Assembly: GCF_002266285.1 (NCBI RefSeq)
Contig: NZ_NPMS01000002.1
Location: 248,001 to 312,000 of the forward strand
Direction: 5' to 3'
Source of the DNA: Virgibacillus indicus
Lineage (GTDB): Bacteria > Bacillota > Bacilli > Bacillales > Amphibacillaceae
Length of the DNA stretch: 64,000 nucleotides
The notes beneath the pieces were generated by a model. The model was not told the origin of the DNA. It saw nothing but the letters and a program-made list of their open reading frames with translations, and searched no databases. The translations under genes and the position numbers were made by a program. Each line of letters begins with the position of its first letter. Within the stretch, counting starts at the first letter, position 1. This document shows positions 24,286 through 33,442 of this stretch, piece by piece.

Positions 24286-25653
24286 TTACACCGGAACTGG
24301 TGGAATATCACTTTCCTGATAACGGTGGTCCAAATCTACGAATTTATTATATTCTTTCACAAAAGCTAATTCAACCGTGCCAACAGGGCCGTTACGCTGT
24401 TTGGAAATAATGATTTCGATAATATTCTGTTTCTCGGATTCCTGATCATAATAATCATCACGATATAGAAATCCAACAATATCCGCATCCTGCTCAATAC
24501 TTCCAGATTCCCTTAGATCAGACATCATCGGTCGTTTATCCTGACGTGACTCTACCCCACGTGAAAGCTGTGATAGGGCAATGAGCGGAACCTCAAGCTC
24601 CCGTGCCAGCCCTTTTAGGGAACGTGAGATTTCTGAAACTTCCTGCTGTCTGTTCTCGCGGGAATTAACACTTCCCTGAATCAGCTGCAGATAATCGATT
24701 AAAATCATTCCAAGGCCATGCTCCTGTTTCAGGCGGCGGCATTTGGAGCGGATTTCGCTGACACGAATTCCGGGTGAATCATCTATGAAAATTCCTGCAT
24801 TTGATAAGCTTCCCATTGCCATTGTCAGTTTACTCCAGTCATCTGCTTGAAGCTGACCATTCCGCAAGCGCTGCGCATCAATATTTCCCTCTGCACAAAG
24901 CATACGCTGAACAAGCTGATCTGCTCCCATTTCCAGACTGAAAATAGCTACATTTTCGTCTGTATTAACGGCAACATTCTGGGCAACGTTTAATGCAAAT
25001 GCCGTTTTACCAACAGATGGACGGGCTGCTATGATAATTAAATCATTTCGCTGAAAGCCGGAAGTGATCCGGTCCAAATCGCGGAATCCTGCTGGTACTC
25101 CTGTAACGTCTGCATCCTGATGATGAAGCTGCTCAATATTATCATATACATCGATCAGGACATCTTTGATGGCTTTAAAAGCACCAGAGTTTTTACGGCC
25201 GGAAACCTCAAGAATACTTTTCTCTGCTTCGTTCAGAACATCCTCCACTTCATCTTCACGTTCAAAGCCAGAGGTAACAATATCAGTAGCTGAACGTATC
25301 AAACGTCTTAGCAAAGATTTTTCATCTACTATTTTACTGTAATATTCAATATTTGCAGCAGTAGGAACGCTCTCAGCCAATTCAGAGAGATAAGACACCC
25401 CACCTGCTTCTTCCAATTGTTTCAGATCATGCAGATAGGAAGTAACCGTCACAACGTCAATTGGCTCACCCTTATCTGCAAGCTTCATCATGGCAGCGAA
25501 TATACGCTGGTGGCTCGCTCGGTAGAAGTCTTCTGCCGTTATTAATTCAGATGCAGTTGAGAATGCCTCTGGTTCTAAAAATATAGCACCGATCACGGAT
25601 TGCTCTGCTTCAATATTATGTGGTGGTCTGCGATCACTCCAAGAATCATTCAT
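24286..25653 (-). CDS. dnaB: replicative DNA helicase DnaB (DnaC in B. subtilis)
   Basis: 455 residues, full length. The N-terminal domain opens PPHNIEAEQSVIGAIF; the RecA-like C-terminal domain has Walker A ARPSVGKTAFALN, Walker B MILIDYLQLIQG and the arginine-containing end EIIISKQRNGPVGTVEL. It forms the hexamer that unwinds DNA at the fork and is loaded by DnaD/DnaB/DnaI in this group. It lies in the conserved order dnaB-rplI-gdpP-yybS, 67 bases after rplI. Confidence 0.96.
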   Translation of the reverse strand: MNDSWSDRRPPHNIEAEQSVIGAIFLEPEAFSTASELITAEDFYRASHQRIFAAMMKLADKGEPIDVVTVTSYLHDLKQLEEAGGVSYLSELAESVPTAANIEYYSKIVDEKSLLRRLIRSATDIVTSGFEREDEVEDVLNEAEKSILEVSGRKNSGAFKAIKDVLIDVYDNIEQLHHQDADVTGVPAGFRDLDRITSGFQRNDLIIIAARPSVGKTAFALNVAQNVAVNTDENVAIFSLEMGADQLVQRMLCAEGNIDAQRLRNGQLQADDWSKLTMAMGSLSNAGIFIDDSPGIRVSEIRSKCRRLKQEHGLGMILIDYLQLIQGSVNSRENRQQEVSEISRSLKGLARELEVPLIALSQLSRGVESRQDKRPMMSDLRESGSIEQDADIVGFLYRDDYYDQESEKQNIIEIIISKQRNGPVGTVELAFVKEYNKFVDLDHRYQESDIPPVPV

Positions 25654-25720
25654 TGTCTGAGGTTCCCTCCTTTATCAAGAGACATTCGTTGTTGTTGGAC
25701 TATATCTAAAGCTCTTCGCA

Positions 25721-26167
25721 TTATTTTTCAGCTACATGGACTTTAATTGAGCCGGAAACTTCTGGATGAAGCTTAACCGGTACCGTTGTATATCCTAATG
25801 CGCGAATCGGCTGCTCAAGCTCAATCTTGCGTTTATCAATTTTATAGCCATGCTCTTTTTGCAGTGTATCGGCAATCTGCTTGCTGGTAATGGAGCCAAA
25901 CAAACGCCCGCCATCACCTGATTTTGCTTTTAATTCAACCGTGAGATCCGCTAATGTATCCTTCAGATTCATTGCTTCTTCTTTTTCCTGCTGCTCCAGC
26001 TGATCATTCTTTTTCTTCTGTGCTTCCAATGCTTTCATGTTTCCGGGAGTGGCTTCTTCGGCAATTTTATTTTTCAGCAAATAATTACGTGCATATCCGT
26101 CAGATACATTTTTCACTTCACCTTTTTTACCTTTGCCTTTTACATCTTTCAAGAAAATTACTTTCAT
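25721..26167 (-). CDS. rplI: 50S ribosomal protein L9 (bL9)
   Basis: 148 residues. The N-terminal rRNA-binding domain shows [21 protein letters not shown] and [13 protein letters not shown], joined by the long central helix to the C-terminal domain ([21 protein letters not shown]). bL9 binds 23S rRNA at the L1-stalk base and helps keep reading frame. Its start overlaps the gdpP stop by 4 bases. Confidence 0.97.
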   Translation of the reverse strand: MKVIFLKDVKGKGKKGEVKNVSDGYARNYLLKNKIAEEATPGNMKALEAQKKKNDQLEQQEKEEAMNLKDTLADLTVELKAKSGDGGRLFGSITSKQIADTLQKEHGYKIDKRKIELEQPIRALGYTTVPVKLHPEVSGSIKVHVAEK

Positions 26168-28140
26168 TCTTCTTCTCTCCCCTCATAATAATCATCTAAA
26201 ATATCTTTTAATAATGCTGCTGCATCATCAATTGTAGTATCTTCAATTTGTGTTGCTGCATTTGTCAGATGGCCTCCGCCATTCATTTTTTCCATAATCA
26301 CCTGTACGTTGACTTCTCCCAGCGAACGAGCACTGATTCCAATTCTGCCATCTTCACGTTCAGAAATAACAAAGGAGGCAGTGATTCCACTCATGGTCAG
26401 CAATGTGTCAGCTGCCTGAGCAATTAACACTGGGCCATACGTTTCATCCGAATTAGCTTTTGAAATAGCAATAGTTTTTCTATAGACTTTTGCCCGCTCA
26501 ATTAACTTGCTTCGTTTTACATAGAGATCAATATCCTCTTTCATAAACCGCTGAACTAGTACAGTGTCTGCACCCTTGGAACGTAAATAAGAAGCAGCAT
26601 CAAATGTCCGGGATCCTGTACGCAATGTAAAGCTTTTTGTATCTACAATAATCCCTGCAAGCAATGCTGTTGCTTCCAGCATTTTTAATTTTAATGTTTT
26701 CGGCTGGTATTCCAATAGCTCTGTAACAAGCTCTGCGGTTGACGAGGCATATGGTTCCATGTACACAAGCGTCGGGTTCTCAATAAATTCTTCTCCGCGT
26801 CTATGATGGTCAATAACCACTCTGTACTCCGTCTGTTTCAATATATTCTGATTCGCAACCATCGATGGACGATGGGTATCCACTACTACTACCAAACTTC
26901 TTGCACCGGTTATTGCTTCCGCTTCTTCCGGATCAATAAAATGCTGCCAGAGGTCTTCATCATTTTCAATGGCCTCAACAAGCCGGTAGACACCTGTGTC
27001 AACATCATCCGGGTCGAACACAATGTGACCTTCCACATTATTTGATCTGGCAATATTTAAAATCCCGATGGCCGCACCAAGAGAATCCATATCCGGCGAT
27101 TTATGTCCCATAATAATGACATTATCACTTACTTTCACGAGCTCTTTTAATGCATGAGATATAACGCGTGCCCTGACTCTGGTCCGCTTCTCCATCGGAT
27201 TGGTTTTACCGCCATAGAACCGGACTTTTCCTTCCTCATCCTTAATGGCAACCTGGTCTCCTCCACGTCCAAGGGCAAGGTCCAGACTCGACTGGGCAAG
27301 TTCACCAAGCTGAGGCAGGGCTACATTACCTAGCCCAACACCAATACTCAGGGTTACAGGATTATTCTTTTCATTGTCCAGTTCGCGCACTTCATCCAGA
27401 ATATCAAACTTAACCTGTTCAAGCTGATTTAGAATCTTATTTGTCCCAACTGCAAGAAAACGTTCCTGAGATGTTCGCTTTAAATAAAGTCCATTTTCAT
27501 GTGACCAATTATTTAACAATGAGGTTACTTGGGAATTCAATTGACTTTTCGCCGTATCATCCATATTTTGAGTGATTTCCTCATAATTGTCTAAAAAGAT
27601 AATAGCCAGTACTGTTTGATCATTATGAAAGCGTGTCTGTAATTCCGTTTGTGCCGTCCGGTCAAATAAATACAGCAAACGCTCTTCCTTTTTTAATGAA
27701 ATCTGAAACTTGTAACCATCAATCTCAACGATTCCTTCATTTTTATCTTCCTTAATCATCGGAATCAGTTTATCTGAAAGGTTATCCAGGGAGTCCCCAA
27801 CTATGGGATCATTCTCTGCTGACAATTCGTTGATATAGGAATTAGCCCATTCAATTTTATAATCATCACTATATAATACAATACCAATAGGCATCTCAAG
27901 CAATGCCTCTTCACCGACTTTTTTAACCCGGTGCGAGAGTGTCGATATATATTCCTCGGCTTCATTGAGCAATGTTCTTTCTGTTCGTATACTGTAGTAA
28001 AAAGAAGCAGCCAAAAACAATGTCATGACGAGTCCTATATTCCATTGAAAATACCATATAAAGCCTAACAAAATGATGGACAGCAAATAACTGATCCATA
28101 CATGTCTGCTAAGTGTAGGTTTCCTTTGTAAATCTGGCAT
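26164..28140 (-). CDS. gdpP: GdpP (YybT) cyclic-di-AMP phosphodiesterase
   Basis: 658 residues from the ATG after AGGAG; a GTG 27 bases upstream is poorly placed. Order: two membrane helices (about 10-50), a heme-binding-type PAS domain (about 70-155), a degenerate GGDEF domain (about 160-300) and DHH/DHHA1 domains. Catalytic motifs are [34 protein letters not shown] and the C-terminal GGGHLTNAA. It degrades c-di-AMP, the signal for potassium and osmotic control. The order yybS-gdpP-rplI-dnaB is conserved. Confidence 0.95.
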   Translation of the reverse strand: MPDLQRKPTLSRHVWISYLLSIILLGFIWYFQWNIGLVMTLFLAASFYYSIRTERTLLNEAEEYISTLSHRVKKVGEEALLEMPIGIVLYSDDYKIEWANSYINELSAENDPIVGDSLDNLSDKLIPMIKEDKNEGIVEIDGYKFQISLKKEERLLYLFDRTAQTELQTRFHNDQTVLAIIFLDNYEEITQNMDDTAKSQLNSQVTSLLNNWSHENGLYLKRTSQERFLAVGTNKILNQLEQVKFDILDEVRELDNEKNNPVTLSIGVGLGNVALPQLGELAQSSLDLALGRGGDQVAIKDEEGKVRFYGGKTNPMEKRTRVRARVISHALKELVKVSDNVIIMGHKSPDMDSLGAAIGILNIARSNNVEGHIVFDPDDVDTGVYRLVEAIENDEDLWQHFIDPEEAEAITGARSLVVVVDTHRPSMVANQNILKQTEYRVVIDHHRRGEEFIENPTLVYMEPYASSTAELVTELLEYQPKTLKLKMLEATALLAGIIVDTKSFTLRTGSRTFDAASYLRSKGADTVLVQRFMKEDIDLYVKRSKLIERAKVYRKTIAISKANSDETYGPVLIAQAADTLLTMSGITASFVISEREDGRIGISARSLGEVNVQVIMEKMNGGGHLTNAATQIEDTTIDDAAALLKDILDDYYEGREEE

Positions 28141-28234
28141 AACATTCAGCTCCTGTTTACGTAACACCTTAATTTCAACCCGAAAAGCTGCTCTAAAACA
28201 ATTTATCCGCTAGCTTCTGCCTGAGCAGCTTTGT

Positions 28235-29167
28235 CTAATCCTTTTTGGCAAGACGGTCTCTTAACCCAAACCCTATATCAATTATACCTAAAATACGTAT
28301 TAAATAAAGTAGCATCGCAGGGAAAATTAATGTTAGTATGACACTAATCACAGGCAAAACCTTCGACATGTTTTTATGATGGGCATAAAAGAATATAAAT
28401 GAAAATCCTTGAATGGCCATCAAAAAGCCAGTTAGTACGAGCAGGTTATTTACTCCTGAGTATAGAATTCCTGATGATTCCAAGTCAAAAAACGAGAAAA
28501 CCAATGCAAGAAAATATACCCATATAATCGCAGTAGGAAATCTAAGTGTACGAAATGGCGGAAATCGATAGTTCTTTTTTTCCAGGCGATTTATCATCTT
28601 GTAACCAAACCACTGACTAATAAATGCCATTATCAGCGAAATGATTGCAAGCCCCGCAGGAAATAAATCACGAAATGCACTGATCTGGGCCTCAATCATC
28701 TCCTGCACTTCTTCTGACTGTTCCCCAACACCCATATCTTCAAGCAGGCGCTGGCTCATTTCCATCGAATCTGTAACTGCTTTTTCAAACTCATCTACCC
28801 AGTTTATATCAAACATTAGCTGGCTGAAAACAAAAACAAATAATAAGCCAATGACAAACCCTAATGTTCCCCTTGCCCAGGTTTCATAGGCTGATGATTT
28901 CTGATACATGGCACTGCCGATCATTAATCCGCCTAACCCCATCAGGACTGGCAAGGCTATTGATAATGGGCCGGTAATAATAGCTGTTAATAATACAACG
29001 ATAGTCAACATCACCAATGATGCCTTCAAACCGTATCTCGAAGCAAATATTATAAAAGGTATCGGCAAAACGATAATAAGTATTGGAATGTAAATACTGA
29101 CAAACAAAAGCACCATAAATATTGCTGTTAAAAGTGCCCCATCTGTCAGATTTCTTGATTGATTCAT
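28235..29167 (-). CDS. yybS: YybS family (DUF2232) membrane protein
   Basis: 310 residues from the ATG 8 bases after GAGGTG. About eight hydrophobic segments with a charged loop in the middle (SMEMSQRLLEDMGVG). The opening RNLTDGALLTAIFMVLLF and the position before gdpP identify it as YybS. The function is unknown; the fold recalls the substrate-binding S components of ECF transporters. A Noc-site-like sequence and a Spo0A-box-like TTGTCGAAA (29268-29276) lie upstream. Confidence 0.85.
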   Translation of the reverse strand: MNQSRNLTDGALLTAIFMVLLFVSIYIPILIIVLPIPFIIFASRYGLKASLVMLTIVVLLTAIITGPLSIALPVLMGLGGLMIGSAMYQKSSAYETWARGTLGFVIGLLFVFVFSQLMFDINWVDEFEKAVTDSMEMSQRLLEDMGVGEQSEEVQEMIEAQISAFRDLFPAGLAIISLIMAFISQWFGYKMINRLEKKNYRFPPFRTLRFPTAIIWVYFLALVFSFFDLESSGILYSGVNNLLVLTGFLMAIQGFSFIFFYAHHKNMSKVLPVISVILTLIFPAMLLYLIRILGIIDIGFGLRDRLAKKD

Positions 29168-29291
29168 ATATTGCACACCTCATCTGGTAAAGTGAAGATT
29201 TCTGTATCAGTACCGTGCTGATTTTTCTATCCATTATAATATGATAACATGATTTTTAGTGAAATAGTTGTCGAAACAAGTAGAAAAAAAT

Positions 29292-29305
29292 ATTTCCCGG
29301 GGAAT
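29292..29305. promoter_or_regulatory. near-match Noc-binding sequence
   Basis: ATTTCCCGGGGAAT differs from the Noc consensus ATTTCCCGGGAAAT at one position. It lies in the divergent gap between yybS and the DUF1189-like gene. The 29177-29471 gap also holds a 12-bp palindrome GTGTTTAAACAC at 29440-29451. Confidence 0.45.
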
Positions 29306-29471
29306 ATTTTGTAAGTTTTGGACATAAGAACCACAAAAGTAGTTATAGAACAAATTGCTTTGTTATTAATTTGTAATTAATTATTACCCATTTCTATTAC
29401 TTTTCCATTATAATTAGGAAATAACCATTATAATAATGAGTGTTTAAACACCCTCTGTAAGGATGAAAAAA

Positions 29472-29963
29472 ATGATTTTTCTGCAAGCATTTATTCATAG
29501 TATCAAATTGCCAAATAAAAAAGCAATGTTCCAGCTTAATCGCATTGGAATGGATATAACGATTGTTTACCTTTTTATTCTCCTGTTTCTTGTATCCATT
29601 CCCTCATTAATTGAGAGATTAACTGCAACGAGCGGGCCTGGCGCTGATATGGGCCTGTTTTTTCTGCTGATTTATTTCTTTATCTTTTATTATCTTCCTT
29701 TAAATATTATTGTATTAATTGTACTCTCTGCAGTTGCATATATTGGATCAGCTATTGCCAGGCTGATGCAGCGAAAATTGCGCTACTCTATTATTTGGAA
29801 AATGACAGCATATACAACAACCATTCCAGCAATTATTTATACGATTACTGCATTGTTAGTCCATGAGAATGATGCTATTCTCTGGCTCTTCATGATTTAT
29901 ATTCTGGTAATGCTCGTATTAATTATTTCCGTTTATCCAAAGCGTAAAAAGCGTAACCAATAA
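29472..29963 (+). CDS. DUF1189-like small membrane protein
   Basis: 163 residues from the second ATG, which is 8 bases after AAGGA; an ATG 9 bases earlier touches that site. The N-terminus FLQAFIHSIKLPNKKAMFQLNRIGMDI is amphipathic and basic, followed by four hydrophobic segments (about 27-45, 60-95, 110-130 and 135-155). The pattern of an N-terminal motif followed by helices fits DUF1189, though the protein is shorter than most members. Function unknown. It is one of the few plus-strand genes left of oriC and converges on rpsR. Confidence 0.6.
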   Translation: MIFLQAFIHSIKLPNKKAMFQLNRIGMDITIVYLFILLFLVSIPSLIERLTATSGPGADMGLFFLLIYFFIFYYLPLNIIVLIVLSAVAYIGSAIARLMQRKLRYSIIWKMTAYTTTIPAIIYTITALLVHENDAILWLFMIYILVMLVLIISVYPKRKKRNQ

Positions 29964-30107
29964 TTGATAGTGAACGGGGAAATTGTTGCTGCAATTGGAT
30001 GTTTGACTGGATGATTGCTGATAAGGGGATAAGTCAGTATTTCAATTGGACGTGTTACACATAAAAAGAGCGGCAGAAACAAACATTTATAACTACTATT
30101 AAAATAG

Positions 30108-30148
30108 AAAACGTCCAGATCCGAATCAGTTCCGGATCTGGACGTTTT
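30108..30148. terminator. bidirectional terminator after rpsR
   Basis: Perfect 16-bp stem (AAAACGTCCAGATCCG and its complement) with a 9-base loop, serving rpsR on the minus strand and possibly the convergent membrane-protein gene. Confidence 0.85.
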
Positions 30149-30149
30149 A

Positions 30150-30380
30150 TCAGTCTGCTACATACGGCAATAATGCCATTGTACGAGCACGTTTGATTGC
30201 TCTTGTAAGTTTACGTTGGTATTTTGCAGAAGTTCCAGTTACACGACGTGGAAGAATTTTTCCTCGTTCAGAAATGAAACGTCTCAGCAAATCAACGTCT
30301 TTATAGTCAATGTGTGTAATTCCGTTCGCTGTGAAGTAACACACTTTACGACGTTTTGCACGTCCGCGACGAGCTGCCAT
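30150..30380 (-). CDS. rpsR: 30S ribosomal protein S18 (bS18)
   Basis: 76 residues, standard length. Conserved regions [30 protein letters not shown], and the basic [29 protein letters not shown]. It forms a dimer with S6 in the 30S platform. It is the last gene of rpsF-ssb-rpsR, with 43 bases to ssb. Confidence 0.98.
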   Translation of the reverse strand: MAARRGRAKRRKVCYFTANGITHIDYKDVDLLRRFISERGKILPRRVTGTSAKYQRKLTRAIKRARTMALLPYVAD

Positions 30381-30423
30381 GAATAAACCCTCCTTTATAA
30401 TTTATCAAAATTCAGCATTCTAG

Positions 30424-30930
30424 TTAGAATGGTAAATCATCATCTGATATATCGATAGGCTCTCCATTATTCTTAAATGGGTCCTCTTGATTTTGATTTT
30501 GATTCTGGTTTTGATTCGGTTGAAATTGATTTTGATTTTGGTTTTGAAATTGGTTCTGATTTCTATTCTGCTGGAATCCTGATGACTGCTGTCCTCCACC
30601 TTGAGAGGAGCCTTTTGATTCTAAAAATTGCACACTGTCCGCAACTACTTCTGTTACAAAAACAGTCTTGCCATCCTGGCCTTCAAATGTACGTGTTTGA
30701 AGACGTCCATCAACACCAATCATGCTGCCTTTTTTCATATAGTTAGCAAGGTTCTCAGCCGGTCTGCGCCATACGACACAGTTAATAAAGTCAGCATCAC
30801 GATTTCCCTGCTGATTTGAAAAAGGCCGATTGACTGCAATTGTAAAGTTGGCTACTGCAACCCCGTTTGGCGTATAACGTAAATCAGGATCCTTCGTTAA
30901 CCTGCCTACAAGTACGACACGATTTAACAT
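30424..30930 (-). CDS. ssb: single-stranded DNA-binding protein
   Basis: 168 residues from the ATG 8 bases after AAGGGG ([20 protein letters not shown]). The OB fold covers residues 1-105, followed by a linker of Gln/Asn repeats (about 110-152) and the acidic tail DISDDDLPF that recruits replication and repair proteins. Cotranscribed with rpsF and rpsR as in other Firmicutes. Confidence 0.97.
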   Translation of the reverse strand: MLNRVVLVGRLTKDPDLRYTPNGVAVANFTIAVNRPFSNQQGNRDADFINCVVWRRPAENLANYMKKGSMIGVDGRLQTRTFEGQDGKTVFVTEVVADSVQFLESKGSSQGGGQQSSGFQQNRNQNQFQNQNQNQFQPNQNQNQNQNQEDPFKNNGEPIDISDDDLPF

Positions 30931-30954
30931 CAGAACCACCCCTTATTATAGATC

Positions 30955-31245
30955 TTATTGATCTTCTTCTCGAATAGCGATATGGCGTATAATATCATCA
31001 GAGAACTTAGCAAGGCGATCAAATTCATTTACTGAGTTTTCATCACCGCTGAAGTTAATGATTACATAATATCCATCACGATAGTCATTGATTTCATAAG
31101 CAAGGCGTTTCTTGCCTTTTTCATCAACTTTTTCAATCTCCGCCCCATTATCAGTTAAAATTTTGCTGAAGCGCTCAACTAAAGCTGTTTGAGCTTCCTC
31201 TTCAATGTCTGGGCGGATGATATACATGATTTCGTATTTTCTCAT
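30955..31245 (-). CDS. rpsF: 30S ribosomal protein S6 (bS6)
   Basis: 96 residues: [17 protein letters not shown], then [23 protein letters not shown], typical of bS6. It pairs with S18. A strong AAAAGGAGGTG ribosome-binding site lies 7 bases before the ATG. It is the first gene of the rpsF-ssb-rpsR operon. Confidence 0.97.
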   Translation of the reverse strand: MRKYEIMYIIRPDIEEEAQTALVERFSKILTDNGAEIEKVDEKGKKRLAYEINDYRDGYYVIINFSGDENSVNEFDRLAKFSDDIIRHIAIREEDQ

Positions 31246-31320
31246 CCGTTACACCTCCTTTTGGTCTTAGCGGCCCCTTTTCCTATGAAAGGAGCAAGGA
31301 GTAATCATACTTTCATTACT
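31246..31320 (-). promoter_or_regulatory. possible S6:S18-binding leader of rpsF
   Basis: On the minus strand the leader contains CTCCTTTCATAGGAAAAGG followed by GGCCGCTAAGACC and the ribosome-binding site. A helix near an exposed CCG next to the start region is the hallmark of the S6:S18 autoregulatory leader described in many bacteria. The match is by eye only. Confidence 0.4.
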
Positions 31321-31449
31321 CACAATAGTGTATTATACCAAATTTTTTTTCGCATGACAAGCTTTCGAGAGATCCTTTTTTACGTTATTTTTGCTAAACG
31401 TGGGTTATAGGTTGTTGCCTTTTTGTTAAACAGACTTCCACTTTTATTC

Positions 31450-32550
31450 TTAAACATTAAATCGGAAATGAATAACATCGCCATCTTTTACTATATATTC
31501 CTTGCCTTCCAGCCGGACTCTTCCTTTTTCACGTGCATGTCCCATGTTGCCTGCTTCTACCAGGTCATCATAGGAGACGGTTTCAGCACGGATAAACCCT
31601 CTTTCAAAATCGGTATGAATAATTCCTGCTGCCTGTGGTGCTTTAATTCCTTTACGGAACGTCCATGCACGTACCTCTTGCTCTCCTGCTGTAAAATACG
31701 TTGCGAGACCCAGCAGATTGTAAGAAGCCTTGATAAGCTTATCCAAGCCGGATTCATTGATGCCCAGCTCATCCAAGAACATTTCTTTTTCTTCCTGGTC
31801 AAGCTCTGCTATTTCCTCTTCTATTTTCGCACAAACTACGATCACTTCTGCATTTTCATTCGCTGCATAATCTCTGACCTTCTGAACATTTTTATTCGAA
31901 TCAGGGTCGGCTACTTCTTCTTCACTGACATTTGCAACATATAATGTCGGCTTGCTTGTTAATAAATGAAGACCTTTAACGATTTTCTGCTGGTCATCTG
32001 TAAATTCAAGCGCTCTTGCCGGCTTTTCTTCCTCAAGTCCGTTTTTAATTTTGGAAAGTACATCGAATTCTGCAACTGCATCCTTGTCCTTTTGTCTTGC
32101 CAGCTTTTCAACACGCTGGAACCGTTTGTTTACCGTTTCCAGGTCAGCCAAAATAAGCTCCAGGTTGATGATTTCAATATCATCGAGTGGATCAATTCTT
32201 CCTGACACATGTGTAATGTTATCATCGGTAAAACAACGGACAACCTGACAGATTGCGTCAACCTGTCGAATATGGGATAGAAACTGATTCCCCAGTCCTT
32301 CCCCTTTACTTGCACCTTTCACAATACCAGCGATATCTGTAAATTCAAATGCTGTCGGTACTGTTTTTTTCGGATTTACTAATTCTGTTAATTTATTTAA
32401 GCGATCATCGGGGACTTCCACAATTCCCACATTCGGATCAATCGTAGCAAATGGATAATTTGCTGCTTCTGCACCCGCTTGTGTGATTGCATTGAAAAGC
32501 GTAGATTTGCCTACGTTTGGAAGACCGACAATTCCTGCTGTCAAAGCCAT
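31450..32550 (-). CDS. ychF: redox-regulated ATPase / GTPase YchF (YyaF)
   Basis: 366 residues, full length. P-loop GLPNVGKSTLFNAIT at the N-terminus, G3-like DIAGIVKGASKGEGLGNQFL, a helical insertion with ILADLETVNKR, and a C-terminal TGS domain ending KDGDVIHFRFNV. YchF is an Obg-family protein that prefers ATP and is linked to ribosomes and oxidative stress. It lies just upstream of rpsF, as in B. subtilis. Confidence 0.97.
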   Translation of the reverse strand: MALTAGIVGLPNVGKSTLFNAITQAGAEAANYPFATIDPNVGIVEVPDDRLNKLTELVNPKKTVPTAFEFTDIAGIVKGASKGEGLGNQFLSHIRQVDAICQVVRCFTDDNITHVSGRIDPLDDIEIINLELILADLETVNKRFQRVEKLARQKDKDAVAEFDVLSKIKNGLEEEKPARALEFTDDQQKIVKGLHLLTSKPTLYVANVSEEEVADPDSNKNVQKVRDYAANENAEVIVVCAKIEEEIAELDQEEKEMFLDELGINESGLDKLIKASYNLLGLATYFTAGEQEVRAWTFRKGIKAPQAAGIIHTDFERGFIRAETVSYDDLVEAGNMGHAREKGRVRLEGKEYIVKDGDVIHFRFNV

Positions 32551-32940
32551 GCAACTTTCAACTCCTTAAGGGTTCCATTCATATGAATTAAGTCATACCT
32601 AATTATAGAGACAACTGTAAAAAATAACAAGAAAGTAAAAAACAAAAATAGGCCCTCAATATGTGCCTATTCTTGCTTTTTTCCCTATTACTTTTCTCTT
32701 TTTCTATGGTCTTAACACTTCTATTTTACTATTTTACATTGATTTTAGTCAATTTTAACTATTTTTTTCCAAATCACATTATATTAGAAAACTTGGCTTA
32801 TCGCCAAGCTTTAATGGCGATAAGCCTTAGTTGCACTTATACTGATCTCCTTAAAAAGTTATGCTTTCCTATCAGTGCAAAACAAGCCTATAAATGTTAT
32901 AGTAATGATACATAATTTTCAGAATAAATTATTTTTATAT
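32551..32940. other. divergent non-coding stretch between ychF and a small membrane-protein gene
   Basis: About 390 AT-rich bases. It holds two inverted repeats: AATAGGC/GCCTATT at 32647-32671, with a T-rich plus-strand tail, and the 12-bp stem at 32795-32826. TATAGTAATGAT near 32898 may be part of a promoter for the small gene that follows. Nothing coding was recognised. Confidence 0.5.
32795..32826. repeat. 12-bp perfect inverted repeat
   Basis: GGCTTATCGCCA and its complement flank the 8-base loop AGCTTTAA. No T run follows, so it is more likely an operator or RNA structure than a terminator. Confidence 0.55.
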
Positions 32941-32953
32941 TAAGGAGACTAGT

Positions 32954-33250
32954 ATGAGTAAGCGCAGATACTATTTCCAATTATTGATCGGCATCTTGAC
33001 AGCTATGTTTGTCATTATACCGATTTTAAGATGGCTTGGAATGCCTTCCCTTGGAGGCATATTAGAAAGTACTATTGGAGAGCCCAATACATTTAAAATA
33101 ATAATAGTTGCTTTATTTGGAGCGGCAATTATATTTTTTATCATTCGCTATCCGCGTAATGATAAAAAATATAATTGCCACGGAGCCCTAACTCCGTGGC
33201 AGTTCTTTATTCCTCAGCCTTTTCCAAAACCCTTTTCATCTTTTTCGTGA
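32954..33250 (+). CDS. small membrane protein of unknown function, extended C-terminus
   Basis: 98 residues with a good AAGGAGA ribosome-binding site 5 bases before the ATG, and two membrane helices (about 8-28 and 48-66). The last 24 residues (CHGALTPWQFFIPQPF and on) are encoded by the terminator hairpin and by the antisense 3' end of the DUF951 gene, so the natural stop seems to be lost; a TAATGATAA run sits in another frame at about 33156. Probably a real gene with a readthrough tail. No family recognised. Confidence 0.5.
   Translation: MSKRRYYFQLLIGILTAMFVIIPILRWLGMPSLGGILESTIGEPNTFKIIIVALFGAAIIFFIIRYPRNDKKYNCHGALTPWQFFIPQPFPKPFSSFS
33176..33201 (-). terminator. terminator of the DUF951 gene
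   Basis: Perfect 10-bp GC-rich stem TGCCACGGAG / CTCCGTGGCA with loop CCCTAA. A T-rich tract (ATATTTTTTATC) follows on the minus strand. Confidence 0.75.
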
Positions 33251-33404
33251 ATTCCCTGCGAGGGATCATTACACTGTGCCCACAGCCCTGGCATTTAATC
33301 CGTATGTCCATTCCCATGCGAATAATTTTCCAGCGGTTTTCGCCGCAGGGGTGCTGCTTTTTCATCTCTACAACATCATTCAATCCAAATTCCTTTTCTG
33401 CCAT
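33207..33404 (-). CDS. DUF951 family small protein
   Basis: 65 residues, the family's usual size. Signature FGLNDVVEMKKQHPCGENRW then RMGMDIRIKCQGCGHSVMIPR; the three cysteines (one in HPCG, two in CQGCG) suggest a zinc-binding treble-clef-like unit. Function unknown. The gene is commonly found beside ychF and an mscS gene in Bacillales, as here. Confidence 0.88.
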   Translation of the reverse strand: MAEKEFGLNDVVEMKKQHPCGENRWKIIRMGMDIRIKCQGCGHSVMIPRREFTKKMKRVLEKAEE

Positions 33405-33442
33405 TTGGAGTTCTCCTTTTTTTCTTCCATTATACCTAAAAT

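Noticed and set aside
24555..24570. parS-like CCACGTGAAAG within dnaB
   Set aside because: The left half-site does not match TGTTNC; only the central CACGTGAAA is shared.
29964..30107. Possible fifth 21-bp array (CAATTGGATG and CAATTGGACG)
   Set aside because: Only two clear copies, 51 bp apart, with no 21-bp phasing between them.
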